Of a stretch of 63,881 nucleotides of DNA, positions 31,678 through 41,529 are shown in pieces. Numbering within the stretch: the first letter of the stretch is position 1; the number at the start of each line of letters is the position of its first letter. The notes under the pieces were generated by a model that was not told the origin of the DNA, did no database searches, and saw nothing but the letters and a program-made list of their open reading frames with translations. The translations under genes were made by a program, and so were the position numbers. This DNA comes from a virus. The stretch covers positions 1 through 63,881 of the IMG/VR virus record IMGVR_UViG_3300028768_000001; one strand, given 5' to 3'.

Positions 31678-33366
31678 ATGGCTGATCCGAACCAATACCC
31701 GACGCCTGTCGGTATGCCGCAGATGGGTTGGCCGATGGCGCTGCCTTACTCGCCCGCCCAGGCCGTAATCAAGCCGCCTGCGACTATGCCACCGGCTGCC
31801 GCTACGCCGCCCGTTGTGCCCCCGACGGTTGCGACCGCAATGCCGGCCAGTCCGCAAGATCCGGCCTTGGCCGCGCAGGCGGCGGCGGATCGAGCCCGTG
31901 TAATCGGGGATGTCGGCGCGTTCGGGGGGGGATTGGGCAGGCTTGGGGCGGCAGCGCTCGATGTCATGACTTTGCCGGCGCGAGGGGTGATGGGTGCCGC
32001 CAATACGATGTTGCGGCTTCCCAATGCGTTTGGGGCGGGGATTTCCTACATTCCCGAACAGGCGTTTGGGGGTAGTTCGTCGAGTCTGACGCCCTATTAC
32101 GATAAGTACATTCGCGCGAGTGATTCGAATGCGGCGCCTGCGGGGATGCCAGCGGCGCCGTTGGATACGACTGCCATGAATCGCGCGGTAGTGGCCGACC
32201 CAGCAGCCGCGGGCGCTCCCGATATGGCGTTTCGCGGCCAGCCGCCCGTACTGCAAGCGGCGGCGCCCGCGGCTGAACCGGATGAGGACACCGCACCGGG
32301 CTCGTGGGGGCGGTTCGCGGCCCAGGACCGGACGCTTTTCGATCCTTTCAATCGGGGCGGGGGCGGCGGGGGCATTTTGCCAGCGGCACCCGCGTATGCC
32401 GCAGCCCCCCTTCCCGCGGGTGCACCGGTCGCCGCGAATGCGCCGGATCTTAGGTCGATTTTCATGGCGCAGGAATCGAGTGGGGGTAAAACAGCGCCCG
32501 AGAATCCGATGCAGATTCAGGAAGCTACGTTTAACCGCTATGCCCAGCCGGGCGAATCGTACGCTAATGCGGCTGATAAGACGGCGGTAGCGAGCCGCAT
32601 GTTGGGCGACTATTACCAGCGTTACGGTGGGGACTTGGGGCGCGTGGCGACGGCGTATTTTTCTGGCGAAGGCAACGTTGCGCCGTCCGGTAGCGCAACG
32701 CCCTATATCACGAACACCCAGGATAAAAACGGCAAAGATGCGCAGTCGTATGTGAATGACGTTCTAGGTCGTGCAGGTGGAGCGCCAGCGGGCTCGTTGG
32801 CACCGGGCGGGATGGTCACCCCGGCGGGTTTGCGTGACCCTTACGGGACCAATCAGGCGGCCTTTAACGAGCAATATGCGCGTGGCGCGTCAGTCGTGAA
32901 TCCGATGATGCAGTGGATTCAACAAGCGCCGAACGTGTTCGACCGTGCGGGCCGGGTGCACGCGGTGGCAGCGCTGATGCCCGCGATGGGGGCGAATAAC
33001 ATCGGGCAAGTGCAAGGCCAAGGCGTGGACGCGTTGAATACGACCGTGGGCGGGCTGGCGCAGCAGCAGATGGTTACGGGTGAGAAAAGGGATGAATTTG
33101 CCCAGACACCGGTTACTACGGGAGCGGCGCCCAACCCGCTTGGGCCGTATTACCCGAACTTGCCGGAGTACGCGTTACCGGGCGGAATGGTGAATGGGCA
33201 AGCCCAGCCGCCGCGCTCGGTCGGGGCGGCGGCGGTGCGTCAGGAAGAAGGTGTGCCGGCCACGGTGAAAGTGGGCGCTACGGTTAAGGAAGCCGATGGG
33301 GTATATGGGTTGCCGAACGGCAAAAAAGTTACCGTGAAAAACGGTCAGATTGCCGCGGTTCAATAA
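31678..33366 (+). CDS. Internal virion protein with lytic transglycosylase domain, 562 aa
   Basis: Pro/Ala/Gly-rich N-terminal 260 residues. The SLT-like core follows: SIFMAQESSGGKTAPENPMQ with the catalytic Glu, then IQEATFNRYAQ, ADKTAVASRMLGDYYQRYGG and AYFSGEGNV. This is the pattern of virion-associated transglycosylases that locally cut peptidoglycan during DNA entry. The stop overlaps the start of the giant gene as TAATG, so the two are co-translated. Confidence 0.8.
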   Translation: MADPNQYPTPVGMPQMGWPMALPYSPAQAVIKPPATMPPAAATPPVVPPTVATAMPASPQDPALAAQAAADRARVIGDVGAFGGGLGRLGAAALDVMTLPARGVMGAANTMLRLPNAFGAGISYIPEQAFGGSSSSLTPYYDKYIRASDSNAAPAGMPAAPLDTTAMNRAVVADPAAAGAPDMAFRGQPPVLQAAAPAAEPDEDTAPGSWGRFAAQDRTLFDPFNRGGGGGGILPAAPAYAAAPLPAGAPVAANAPDLRSIFMAQESSGGKTAPENPMQIQEATFNRYAQPGESYANAADKTAVASRMLGDYYQRYGGDLGRVATAYFSGEGNVAPSGSATPYITNTQDKNGKDAQSYVNDVLGRAGGAPAGSLAPGGMVTPAGLRDPYGTNQAAFNEQYARGASVVNPMMQWIQQAPNVFDRAGRVHAVAALMPAMGANNIGQVQGQGVDALNTTVGGLAQQQMVTGEKRDEFAQTPVTTGAAPNPLGPYYPNLPEYALPGGMVNGQAQPPRSVGAAAVRQEEGVPATVKVGATVKEADGVYGLPNGKKVTVKNGQIAAVQ

Positions 33367-36300
33367 TGGCCGATACCCTTCCCGGGCTTGATTTGACGCA
33401 GTTTGGCGCGACGCCGCAACTTGACTTGTCACAGTTCAAGCCGGCGAAGCCCACGTCGCCGCTGGGCGAGATCGGCACGTCGGCGTTGCGGGGGGTGCTG
33501 TCCGGGGCGCCTGAAACAGTCGGGCAAGCCTTGCAGTTTGTCGGGGCGCAGGATCTCGGGGGCGCAGTGCGCGGCTTCGGCGAGCGCATGGGTCAAGCAT
33601 CGTGGCTGGCGGCGCACCCCGAGGGGCATGGCGCCGTGGTGCGGGCGCTTTCGCAAGGCGCCGAAGGGATCGGCACGTTCTTGCCGGCGATTGGTGCGGG
33701 GTTGGTGGCTGGTACGGTCGGCGCACCCGAGACAATCGCGGCAGGGATCGGCGCCGTCGCGGCCGGTGCGCTCGGCGGCGGTTCGGCGGGGCAGCAGACG
33801 CTCGAAAAAGCCGAGGCTAAGGGCGTGGCGCCCGATGCGGCGCGCACTGCGGCGAACCTGAACGCGGCGCAAAGCTTTGCGTTTAACACCGTAACCGGGC
33901 TGGTCGGCGGCAAGATGCTGGGCGCGCTGGGCGGTCCGGTGGGTCGACTGCTGGGGATGGAAGGGCCGGCGCAGGCTGAGGGGGTGTTGTCGCAGCTGGC
34001 CGGCACCGAGGGCGTGGTGAAGCCGCTCTTGAAACAGCTGCCGATGTCGGCGGCTGAGGTGACAGGCGCAATGGTGGGTCAGGCCGGCACGCAGGCCGCG
34101 ATCGAGCGGCATTACGGGGTTGACGAGACGAGTCCCTGGGAGGCGATGGCGCAGCAGATTGGCCCGGCGCTGGGCATGACGGCGTTGATGACGCCGCTCG
34201 GGCTGGCCGGTCGCGCGCTTGGGGTGCGTTCGGCGAAAGCGCGTACCGATACCTTGGCCGATGCCGCGACGTCGCCCGAGATTCGGCAGCAGCTGGCCGA
34301 ACAGTACACGGCGGCGCTCGCGCGCGTCGATCCGCAAAAAGCGGCGGCGTTTCGGGCCAATGCGCAAACGGCGATCGATGCCAAGATGGGCATGCCGGTC
34401 AATCCGACCCTGTTCGAGCCGGGCGCGATTGCCCCGCCGGTTAGTCCGTTGGCCGAAGCCGGACAGGTGCCGCGCTTGCCGGCACCGATGGCGCGCATTT
34501 CGCCCGAGCCGTCGGGGGCGCAGTGGACGATGCCCGATGGCTCGGTGACGAGTGATATTAATGTGGTGCAGGCGCACATCGAGAGTTTGCCGCCTGAGCA
34601 ACGGGATGCGGTACGCGCGCAGATTTTCGGGTTTGAGCCGGCGCCGTATCCGGTTGAAGGGGCGCGCTACCCTACTGCCCCGCAAGCGCCGGTTGCCGCG
34701 CCGGCTACGCCGCAGCTCACGCATGAACCTGCCCAGGGCGGCAATGTCGTCGCCGACGGCGCGGGTGCGCTGTATCACGCGCCGGTTGGGCAAGCGTTTG
34801 CTTTCCCCGACGGCTCATCGTCGAACGATATCCGCACGGCGCATGAGTTCATCACGGGGCTGCCGGAAGGCGAGCGCCCCGCGGCGTGGGCCAAGATGAT
34901 CGGACTGGAAACGCCCCCAGCGGCGGATGTGAAGACGCTCGACGCGCATGCGCAGGATGTGCAGGCGCTGCATGGGCAAGTCAAGGATGCGCTCGCCGAG
35001 GCCGGTGTCGAGCCGGCACAGCCCGCTACGCGGGCCGCGTTTGGTGAGGCGCAGGGGTTGAAAGGCCAGGAGCTGGCGAAGGCGTACAAGGCGTATTTGG
35101 CCGATCCTGCGACGCATGAATCGCTCATGCGGCAGGACGCCGATCGGTATCAGCAGTTGGTTGCCGAGCGCGCCGCGGCGCCCGCGCCGGCATTGAATCG
35201 TCAAGCCGAGCAGCCCATGCCCGCCCCCGCGCGGCTGAATACGCAACTGGCCGATGCGATGCAAACGGCCCTGCATCAAAAGCAGGTGGACGCCGCGTAT
35301 GCGGCCTATGACGTGCTGCGCGAACATGAGACCGGTGCGATTGCCCATCGGGCAAGGGGCGAGGCCGAAGCTGCCGCGGCCGAAGCGGGCACGATTCAGC
35401 CGGATGTCAATGCGCCGAAAGCGCTGGACGAGATCACGCGCGATGCGGATAGCGTCAAACAGGCCGCTGAGGGGGCGAGCGACGCGACCATGCGCGCGTT
35501 TGACAAGCGCGTGGAAAATCTTGGGCTCGACAAGCTGGGCTCGCACCCGGAGCAAATTGACGCGCTCGTGCGGGCGGCCGAGGCTGGCAAGATGGCGGTG
35601 GACGTGCAGACGATGATGAAAAGCCTCGCCGAGCGTTGGCAAGCCGACGTACCGAAGACTGAGGCGAAGGTGGCGGCACTTGACGGGCAGCCTAAAGTGC
35701 AAGCCGTCCTCAAGGGCGAGTCCGCAGGGAAAGAAAAGCTTGTGACCGAAGGCGGCGCGCCGCCGCCCCAGGCCGAGACGTTGGGCAAGAATATCGAGAC
35801 GCCGGCGCCTGCCACGGCCGAACAGCCGGCCGCCTCAGCGCGCGCGCAGGAAGCGTTGCCGGCCAATACCGCGCTGACACCGAAGCAGCGTGCGGGCGCG
35901 CTGGTCGATCGGCTGAATGCGGTGCTGGCCGATTTTCATACGCGGGACCATAACGGCGAGCGTATCGAGGCCATGCCCGAGCTGGAGCGGCAGCGCTATC
36001 AGGATGCGCTCGATTATCGCAATTCGCTGAGCAAGATTGCCAAGGGCGAGACCACGTCGAACGGTGCGGACTGGTGGCGCGACATGCACGACTACGTGGC
36101 GCTGGCCGAGCGTCCATATCTCAAGCCGTTGGAAAAACAAGGCCCGGCCGAAGCGAATACGCCGCTGCAAGCGCGGGTTGCGCAAGGCGGCAAGCTGAGC
36201 GACACGCTCGCGCATCTTTCGGAGCATGGCTCGACCCCGGGCGTACAGGCGGTGGCGGCGCGCTTGAACGCCCTGGGCTTGGATACGACGCTGCACTCGG

Positions 36301-39300
36301 CTGTTTTCGATGCGAAGACTTCCGGCCAGTATAGTCCGCAGCGCGATCGCATCGAGATCAATCAAGGGCATGAATCCGAAGCGACGGTTCTGCACGAGGC
36401 AACGCACGCCGGGCTCTTTCATACCATCGAGCAAGCTCGGTTGATCGATCAGCCGGGGAGTCAGCGCGAGGCGCAGATGAAACAGGCGCTGCGCGATTGG
36501 GAAGCCATTCGCCAAGGCGCGCTGGAGCACACCTCGGCCGATCAGCAGTACGGGCTGAAAAACGCGCATGAGTTCGCCGCCGAGCTGATGAGCAACCCGA
36601 GTTTTCAGGACTTTCTCAAAGGCTTGACGGCGGGTGGCCAGCGCGCTTCGTTGTGGACGCGGGCGGTCGATGCGGTACGGCGTTTCCTGGGCTTGCATGT
36701 CGATGCGCGTAATGCGTTGGAAAAAGCCATGGACGCCTCGAACGTGATGCTCGACGCGGCGAAGCAAAGCCGGGACTTTGAGGCGTCGCCGCAGGGGGCG
36801 GCGCGGGCGCTCGATGCGACGCTCGAACCGTTGGCGAAGCGTGCCGATGAATGGGGCAGTAAGGTGCCGATGCAGGCGGTCGGCCGGGACGTGTTCGGGC
36901 GCATGCTCCAGTGGAAGACGGTTGACTTCATTGCGCATCAAGTGCGTGGCAATGCGGATATGGTGCGCTCGGGCTTTGCCAAGATGCTCGATGCATATCG
37001 GCGGGCGCGCGATGATCGGCGTATTGCGGCGCGCAGCATTGCCGATCCGTTGGGCAAGTATGTCGATCGGGTCGATTCGGCCTTGCGCGTGACGAACGAT
37101 TACAAGGGCCTGCGTAATCAAATGATGACGGTCGGTGGCGAGGCATCGATTGGCGGGTTCGATTATCGCCAGAATTTTGCTGGTAACGTCAAGGCGGGCC
37201 GCGCGCTGGACGCGTCAAGCAAGTCGTGGGTCGACGAGATCCATCGGCAATACACGCAGCTGGCGAAGGCGCAGCCCAAGCTCGCGCAGCTGCTCGTGGA
37301 AGGTGAGCAGCATTACCGCAAGCAGCTGGTGCAGACGACGGCGGTGCTGGGCAGCAATTTGATGGGCGCGCGCACGGGTATCGTGCCGCGACTCGAAGCG
37401 GAACTGGCGCGGTTGCCGCCCAATGATGCGAGTCGGGCGCGCTTGGAAAATCAGTTGGCGGGCGCGCGCACCGAGGCGGCGTTCGTGAATCAGCATTTGC
37501 GCGGGCTCGACATGCTGGGCGCAGACTTGAAGACGGTACGCAATGGCGATGCGTATGCACATCTGGATGGCGCGAGTTATCAGCTGGCGTCGCGCTTGAG
37601 TGCGGCGTTCAAGGCCGCACGCGAGCAGCTGCCGGAGGGTAATGCCTTGCGTGCGCAGCTCGCGACCTTGGAAGGCGCGTACGCGCCGCAGGTGCGCAAC
37701 CCGTATTTCAGCTTGGGGCGCGATGGCGATTACTTCGTCAATATCGCGTTCAAGGGCAAGGTCGATGCGCAGACGCAGGCCAAGTTGCAAGCGGCGCTGA
37801 AAGGCTCGAACAAGGTGTTGGGCAATCTTGCCGGTCAGGATCACGCGTTTTTCCGGGTGCGCTCAAGTGATCAGGCGGCGGGGCTGTTTCGCAAGCTGGT
37901 GGCCGCGGGGGGCGATGCGCTTGATGTGGGGAAGTCCGCGCCGGGGCGGCTTGAAAATAAGGCGACGCTCAGTGCGTCCGGCGTCTCCCCTGCCCTGCGG
38001 CAGCTGGAACAGGCGCTGCACGAAGGCGTCGAGCTTGATTCTTCGCTGACGCCCGATCAGGCATTCCAGATGAAGCAGACGCTCACGCGCTCGCTGCTCT
38101 CGATGCTGCCGGAGACGAGTGCGCGTAGTGCCTCGATGCAGCGGCGCGGGGTGCCGGGATATGATGCCGATTTTGTCGGCAACTTCGCACGGCGCTCGTC
38201 CGGTGCGGTGCAGGAGATCTCGAATCTCTACACGAACCGGCAGTTTGCCGCCGCGCTCAAGGGCATGAAAGATTCGGCGACGGCCATGAATCGGGGCGGC
38301 GCGATGCAGGACTCGGCCGAGCGGGCGCAGCGGGTGGCGGACGAGATTAACCAGCGCTACGCCAATGGCATGACACCGTTCGATAATGCGCATGTCAATT
38401 TGGTCAACTCGTTGGGCAACAGTTTTTATCTGGCGCTCTCCCCGGCTTTTCTGATTCGCACGATGGCGCAGCCTTGGCATCGTGGGCTGCCGCTGTTGGC
38501 TGCGCGGTTCGGTGCGGTGCGCTCCGCGCGTGAGCTGGCCGGGGCCACGGGTACGGCGATCAAGCTGATCCAGCAATCGATCGCGGCGGGATGGCAAGAA
38601 GGCGGCGTGCGCGGCGCGATGAATACTGGCTTGCGGTTCAAGGATCTCGGCTTGCCGCCCGCCGATACGGCCTTTATGCAGGAGATGCACGATCGCGGCG
38701 TGTTCGAGTTGGGTAACGCGCAGCAGCTGCAGCAACTGATGACCGGCGCGCCCCAGTGGCAGCGTGACGTGACGCGCGTGGCGTCGGCCGTGGCGCAGTA
38801 CTCCGAGATGACGAATCGGATGATTACCGGGCTGGCGGCTTTTCGGATGGCGATGCGCGAGCGGGGCATGGCACCGCAGGCGGCCACCGACTTCGCGATG
38901 GAAACCGTCAATAACGTGATGGACAATTTCGACCCGGAGAATACGGCGCGCGCGACGAGCAAGTTCGGCATGGCGGGCAAGGTGACGCCGCTGATGTCGG
39001 CGTTCATGAACTATCGATTGCAGACGATGCAGCAGATCGCGCGCACGGTGCAAGATGGTTTTTTTGCTAAGCCGTTGCCGGGCGAGTCAGCCGAGCAGCT
39101 GGGCGTGCGCAAAGCCCAGGCGCAAAAGGAATTTGGGGGCTTGCTGGCGACCACGGCGATGATCTCGGGGGTGATGGGCCTGCCCTTTGCCACTGCGTTC
39201 GCGGGGCTGTATAACCAGACGCGGGCGCTGACGAATCCGAACGATCCGAACGACGTGCGCGGCGACGTACGCAACTTCCTGAATAACACCTTTGGCGGTA

Positions 39301-40019
39301 CGGCCGGCGACATTATCGCGAACGGTGTGGGCCACACGATCAACATGGATACGAGCACGTTCGGGCTGCAGGACTTGCTGCCGTTTTCCGAGTTTTTGGC
39401 TTCGCGGCAGAAGTGGCAGGATCGGATCGAAGCGCAATCGCAGCAGCTGCTCGGCCCGGCGCTAAATGCCGGGATTGACATCGCGCTCGGGGCGAGCAAG
39501 ATCTATGACGGTAATTACATCAAGGGTATCGAGCAGATGTTGCCCTCGGGGCTGAAACCGGCTTACAAGGTGGCCGAGCTGACCGGTGCGCTGGGCCCGG
39601 GCGGCTATACCAACAGCAAGGGATTGTCGCTGCCGGCGCCGTTCGATAAGGCGGGGGGCTGGGATGTCTTGCTGCAGGGCCTGGGGTTTCGCACGGGAGC
39701 GAAGGCAACCCATGATGAAGCGCAGGCTGAACTCTCGGCGACCGACCAGCAGCTGGAGTCGCGCCGCGAGGTATTGGGCCAGCGGCTCTTGCGCGCGCAG
39801 GGCGACCCAGCTGCGACGCAAAATGCGCTTTCGGATGTGAAAGCCTTCAATCTGGAAAACCCGTGGTCGCCGATGCGTAATTTGGGTGAAGTGTTTCGGC
39901 GCCATGCGATCGAGCAGGCGATCGGCGCGGCGACGGGGACCGGCATTGCGGCCGGCCGGCGCGATATTCCGCGGATTCGTCGTGATTTGGGCTACGCCGC
40001 GATGCCGGCAGGGCAATAA
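33366..40019 (+). CDS. Giant virion/ejection protein with internal HEATH metallopeptidase-like motif, 2217 aa
   Basis: Largest gene of the phage. N-terminal 290 residues contain Gly/Ala-rich hydrophobic stretches (AGLVAGTVGAPETIAAGIGA) that may insert in membranes. Around residues 1005-1015 it reads TVLHEATHAGLF, an HExxH zincin motif. The rest is mainly helical with many charged residues. The C-terminal third keeps PFATAFAGLYNQTRALTNPN, as in large internal virion proteins injected with DNA or 'polyvalent' proteins. Follows a transglycosylase gene. Function as an ejected multi-domain protein is inferred. Confidence 0.7.
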   Translation: MADTLPGLDLTQFGATPQLDLSQFKPAKPTSPLGEIGTSALRGVLSGAPETVGQALQFVGAQDLGGAVRGFGERMGQASWLAAHPEGHGAVVRALSQGAEGIGTFLPAIGAGLVAGTVGAPETIAAGIGAVAAGALGGGSAGQQTLEKAEAKGVAPDAARTAANLNAAQSFAFNTVTGLVGGKMLGALGGPVGRLLGMEGPAQAEGVLSQLAGTEGVVKPLLKQLPMSAAEVTGAMVGQAGTQAAIERHYGVDETSPWEAMAQQIGPALGMTALMTPLGLAGRALGVRSAKARTDTLADAATSPEIRQQLAEQYTAALARVDPQKAAAFRANAQTAIDAKMGMPVNPTLFEPGAIAPPVSPLAEAGQVPRLPAPMARISPEPSGAQWTMPDGSVTSDINVVQAHIESLPPEQRDAVRAQIFGFEPAPYPVEGARYPTAPQAPVAAPATPQLTHEPAQGGNVVADGAGALYHAPVGQAFAFPDGSSSNDIRTAHEFITGLPEGERPAAWAKMIGLETPPAADVKTLDAHAQDVQALHGQVKDALAEAGVEPAQPATRAAFGEAQGLKGQELAKAYKAYLADPATHESLMRQDADRYQQLVAERAAAPAPALNRQAEQPMPAPARLNTQLADAMQTALHQKQVDAAYAAYDVLREHETGAIAHRARGEAEAAAAEAGTIQPDVNAPKALDEITRDADSVKQAAEGASDATMRAFDKRVENLGLDKLGSHPEQIDALVRAAEAGKMAVDVQTMMKSLAERWQADVPKTEAKVAALDGQPKVQAVLKGESAGKEKLVTEGGAPPPQAETLGKNIETPAPATAEQPAASARAQEALPANTALTPKQRAGALVDRLNAVLADFHTRDHNGERIEAMPELERQRYQDALDYRNSLSKIAKGETTSNGADWWRDMHDYVALAERPYLKPLEKQGPAEANTPLQARVAQGGKLSDTLAHLSEHGSTPGVQAVAARLNALGLDTTLHSAVFDAKTSGQYSPQRDRIEINQGHESEATVLHEATHAGLFHTIEQARLIDQPGSQREAQMKQALRDWEAIRQGALEHTSADQQYGLKNAHEFAAELMSNPSFQDFLKGLTAGGQRASLWTRAVDAVRRFLGLHVDARNALEKAMDASNVMLDAAKQSRDFEASPQGAARALDATLEPLAKRADEWGSKVPMQAVGRDVFGRMLQWKTVDFIAHQVRGNADMVRSGFAKMLDAYRRARDDRRIAARSIADPLGKYVDRVDSALRVTNDYKGLRNQMMTVGGEASIGGFDYRQNFAGNVKAGRALDASSKSWVDEIHRQYTQLAKAQPKLAQLLVEGEQHYRKQLVQTTAVLGSNLMGARTGIVPRLEAELARLPPNDASRARLENQLAGARTEAAFVNQHLRGLDMLGADLKTVRNGDAYAHLDGASYQLASRLSAAFKAAREQLPEGNALRAQLATLEGAYAPQVRNPYFSLGRDGDYFVNIAFKGKVDAQTQAKLQAALKGSNKVLGNLAGQDHAFFRVRSSDQAAGLFRKLVAAGGDALDVGKSAPGRLENKATLSASGVSPALRQLEQALHEGVELDSSLTPDQAFQMKQTLTRSLLSMLPETSARSASMQRRGVPGYDADFVGNFARRSSGAVQEISNLYTNRQFAAALKGMKDSATAMNRGGAMQDSAERAQRVADEINQRYANGMTPFDNAHVNLVNSLGNSFYLALSPAFLIRTMAQPWHRGLPLLAARFGAVRSARELAGATGTAIKLIQQSIAAGWQEGGVRGAMNTGLRFKDLGLPPADTAFMQEMHDRGVFELGNAQQLQQLMTGAPQWQRDVTRVASAVAQYSEMTNRMITGLAAFRMAMRERGMAPQAATDFAMETVNNVMDNFDPENTARATSKFGMAGKVTPLMSAFMNYRLQTMQQIARTVQDGFFAKPLPGESAEQLGVRKAQAQKEFGGLLATTAMISGVMGLPFATAFAGLYNQTRALTNPNDPNDVRGDVRNFLNNTFGGTAGDIIANGVGHTINMDTSTFGLQDLLPFSEFLASRQKWQDRIEAQSQQLLGPALNAGIDIALGASKIYDGNYIKGIEQMLPSGLKPAYKVAELTGALGPGGYTNSKGLSLPAPFDKAGGWDVLLQGLGFRTGAKATHDEAQAELSATDQQLESRREVLGQRLLRAQGDPAATQNALSDVKAFNLENPWSPMRNLGEVFRRHAIEQAIGAATGTGIAAGRRDIPRIRRDLGYAAMPAGQ

Positions 40020-40033
40020 CCGAGGGCCGCGCC

Positions 40034-40621
40034 ATGAGCTGCAATTTCAACCAGGACTTTTGTGTGGCAGCCGGCGAGACGTTCCGGCCGACGATTCGCT
40101 GGGCGCTCGATACGCTCGTGAGTACGCCGGTTACGGCGATCACGCAGGCCGCGCCCGCGGTGGTGACGGCGGTAAATCACGGTATGCCCGATGGTTGGCC
40201 GTGTGCCGTGGTGGCCGCGCAAGGCATGGTCCGGATCAACGCCGCGCGTTATCCGCCGCAAGGCAGTGACTGGACCAAAGGTACGGTCGTCGACGTGGAC
40301 ACCGTGCAGCTTAATCAGATTAGCTCGGCCGAGTATTTGGCCTACACGTCGGGCGGCTTTCTGGTCTATCAGCGCCCCGCGGATCTGATTGGCGTGTCGG
40401 CCAAGATGACGATTTGGGGCACGCCTGACGAGAACGATACGCCGCTTGCGATGCTGCTTTCCAGTAATGGCGGCGTGCTGATCGATCCGGTGGCGATGAC
40501 GCTCACGCCGGTGTTGCAGACGGCGGGGCTGGCATGGCAGCTGGGTTATTTTCGCTTCGATGTGACCGATCAGAGCGGTGCGATTACGCAGCTGATGACC
40601 GGTACATTCGCGATTGAATAA
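40034..40621 (+). CDS. Virion protein with E1-FCCH-like domain, 195 aa
   Basis: Contains AAPAVVTAVNHGMPDGWPCA and GMVRINAARYPPQGSDW, a pattern found in phage structural proteins annotated with the ubiquitin-activating E1 FCCH fold. The C-terminal part is beta-rich (AMTLTPVLQTAGLAWQLGYF). Starts the tail-tip/fibre gene group. GAGGG upstream. Confidence 0.65.
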   Translation: MSCNFNQDFCVAAGETFRPTIRWALDTLVSTPVTAITQAAPAVVTAVNHGMPDGWPCAVVAAQGMVRINAARYPPQGSDWTKGTVVDVDTVQLNQISSAEYLAYTSGGFLVYQRPADLIGVSAKMTIWGTPDENDTPLAMLLSSNGGVLIDPVAMTLTPVLQTAGLAWQLGYFRFDVTDQSGAITQLMTGTFAIE

Positions 40622-40631
40622 GGAGTCGGCG

Positions 40632-40805
40632 ATGCCACTCGCTCAAGGTAAGTCGCGCGCGGCGCTCAGTCAGAATATCAAGACCGAGATGAAAGCCGGG
40701 CGGCCGCAAAAGCAGGCGGTCGCGATCGCGTTATCCGAGGCGCGTAAGGGTGACAAGCGTAGCAATCTTGGTATGGTGGCTGCACCGAAGAAAATGGCGA
40801 AGTGA
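40632..40805 (+). CDS. Small basic protein, DUF6496-like, 57 aa
   Basis: MPLAQGKSRAALSQNIKTEM followed by AGRPQKQAVAIALSEAR is the DUF6496 pattern, common in phages. AAGGAG sits before this ATG, which rules out the upstream TTG. Very basic with a KK end; perhaps DNA-associated. Function unknown. Confidence 0.8.
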   Translation: MPLAQGKSRAALSQNIKTEMKAGRPQKQAVAIALSEARKGDKRSNLGMVAAPKKMAK

Positions 40806-40812
40806 GGTCAAG

Positions 40813-41025
40813 ATGGCAATGGTCCCGGTTTATGTCGATGGTGTAGCGACTGAGATGGATGAGCGCGCGTTGCATAAGCTCAAAGGCGGTTACGAGAGCG
40901 ATAACGAGATTGTCGGCTGGGTGCAGTATCACTTGAAGTCGACCGGCGCGATGGTGCATCGTAGCGCGCATGTGCATCTCAAGAGGGCGATTTTTGGCGA
41001 GGGCATGGCAGCCGAGATCGGCTGA
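40813..41025 (+). CDS. Hypothetical virion-region protein, 70 aa
   Basis: Start at 40813 behind GAGG. Contains ALHKLKGGYESDNEIVGWVQ and MVHRSAHVHLKRAIF; short helices and several His. No family recognised. Confidence 0.6.
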   Translation: MAMVPVYVDGVATEMDERALHKLKGGYESDNEIVGWVQYHLKSTGAMVHRSAHVHLKRAIFGEGMAAEIG

Positions 41026-41041
41026 TTTTTTGACCGGATTA

Positions 41042-41058
41042 CTTAGGAGTCCTAAATG
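41042..41058 (+). promoter_or_regulatory. TTAGGAGTCCTAAATG: palindrome containing SD and start
   Basis: CTTAGGAGTCCTAAATG. The palindrome TTAGGA-G-TCCTAA supplies the SD and ends on the start codon of the 153-aa gene. The same 16 bases occur on the minus strand at 61676-61691. Confidence 0.6.
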
Positions 41059-41517
41059 GCTGCTAACGCTCAAGCGATGTGCACGAGTTTCAAACAGGAT
41101 TTGCTGAACGGCTTGCATGCGTTTGGTACGTCGGTGGTGCGGGGCTCGACCGCGGCGGATTCGTTCAAGGCCGCGCTGTATTTGACGAATCAATCCATGG
41201 GGGCCGCGAGCACGGCCTATTCGGCCACGGGTGAGGTGTCGGGCACCGGCTATACGGCAGGCGGCGTGGCCGTGACGTTTGGCACGGCGCCGACCACGAG
41301 TGGCACCACGGCCTATGTGACGCCCTCGGCCAGCATCGTCTACACGGGGGTGACGCTCGCGACGGCGTTCGATTGCGTGATGGTTTACAACAATACGGCG
41401 GCGAGCAAGAACGCCGTGTCGGTCCATACGTTCGGGGCACAGACGATCACCGCGGGCACGCTCACGCTGACGATGCCGACGAATGACGCGAGCAATGCGC
41501 TGCTGCGGTTGGCGTAA
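41056..41517 (+). CDS. Structural protein, 153 aa
   Basis: MCTSFKQDLLNGLHAFG opening and a Ser/Thr/Gly-rich beta body (YTAGGVAVTFGTAPTTSG) are usual in a family of phage virion proteins of unknown role in the tail-tip region. Preceded by the palindromic element. Confidence 0.7.
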   Translation: MAANAQAMCTSFKQDLLNGLHAFGTSVVRGSTAADSFKAALYLTNQSMGAASTAYSATGEVSGTGYTAGGVAVTFGTAPTTSGTTAYVTPSASIVYTGVTLATAFDCVMVYNNTAASKNAVSVHTFGAQTITAGTLTLTMPTNDASNALLRLA

Positions 41518-41529
41518 CGGAGGTTCGGC

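Noticed and set aside
33366-40019. Virion RNA polymerase as in N4
   Set aside because: The capsid is N4-gp56-like, but no T7-like polymerase motifs were recognised in this protein or elsewhere.
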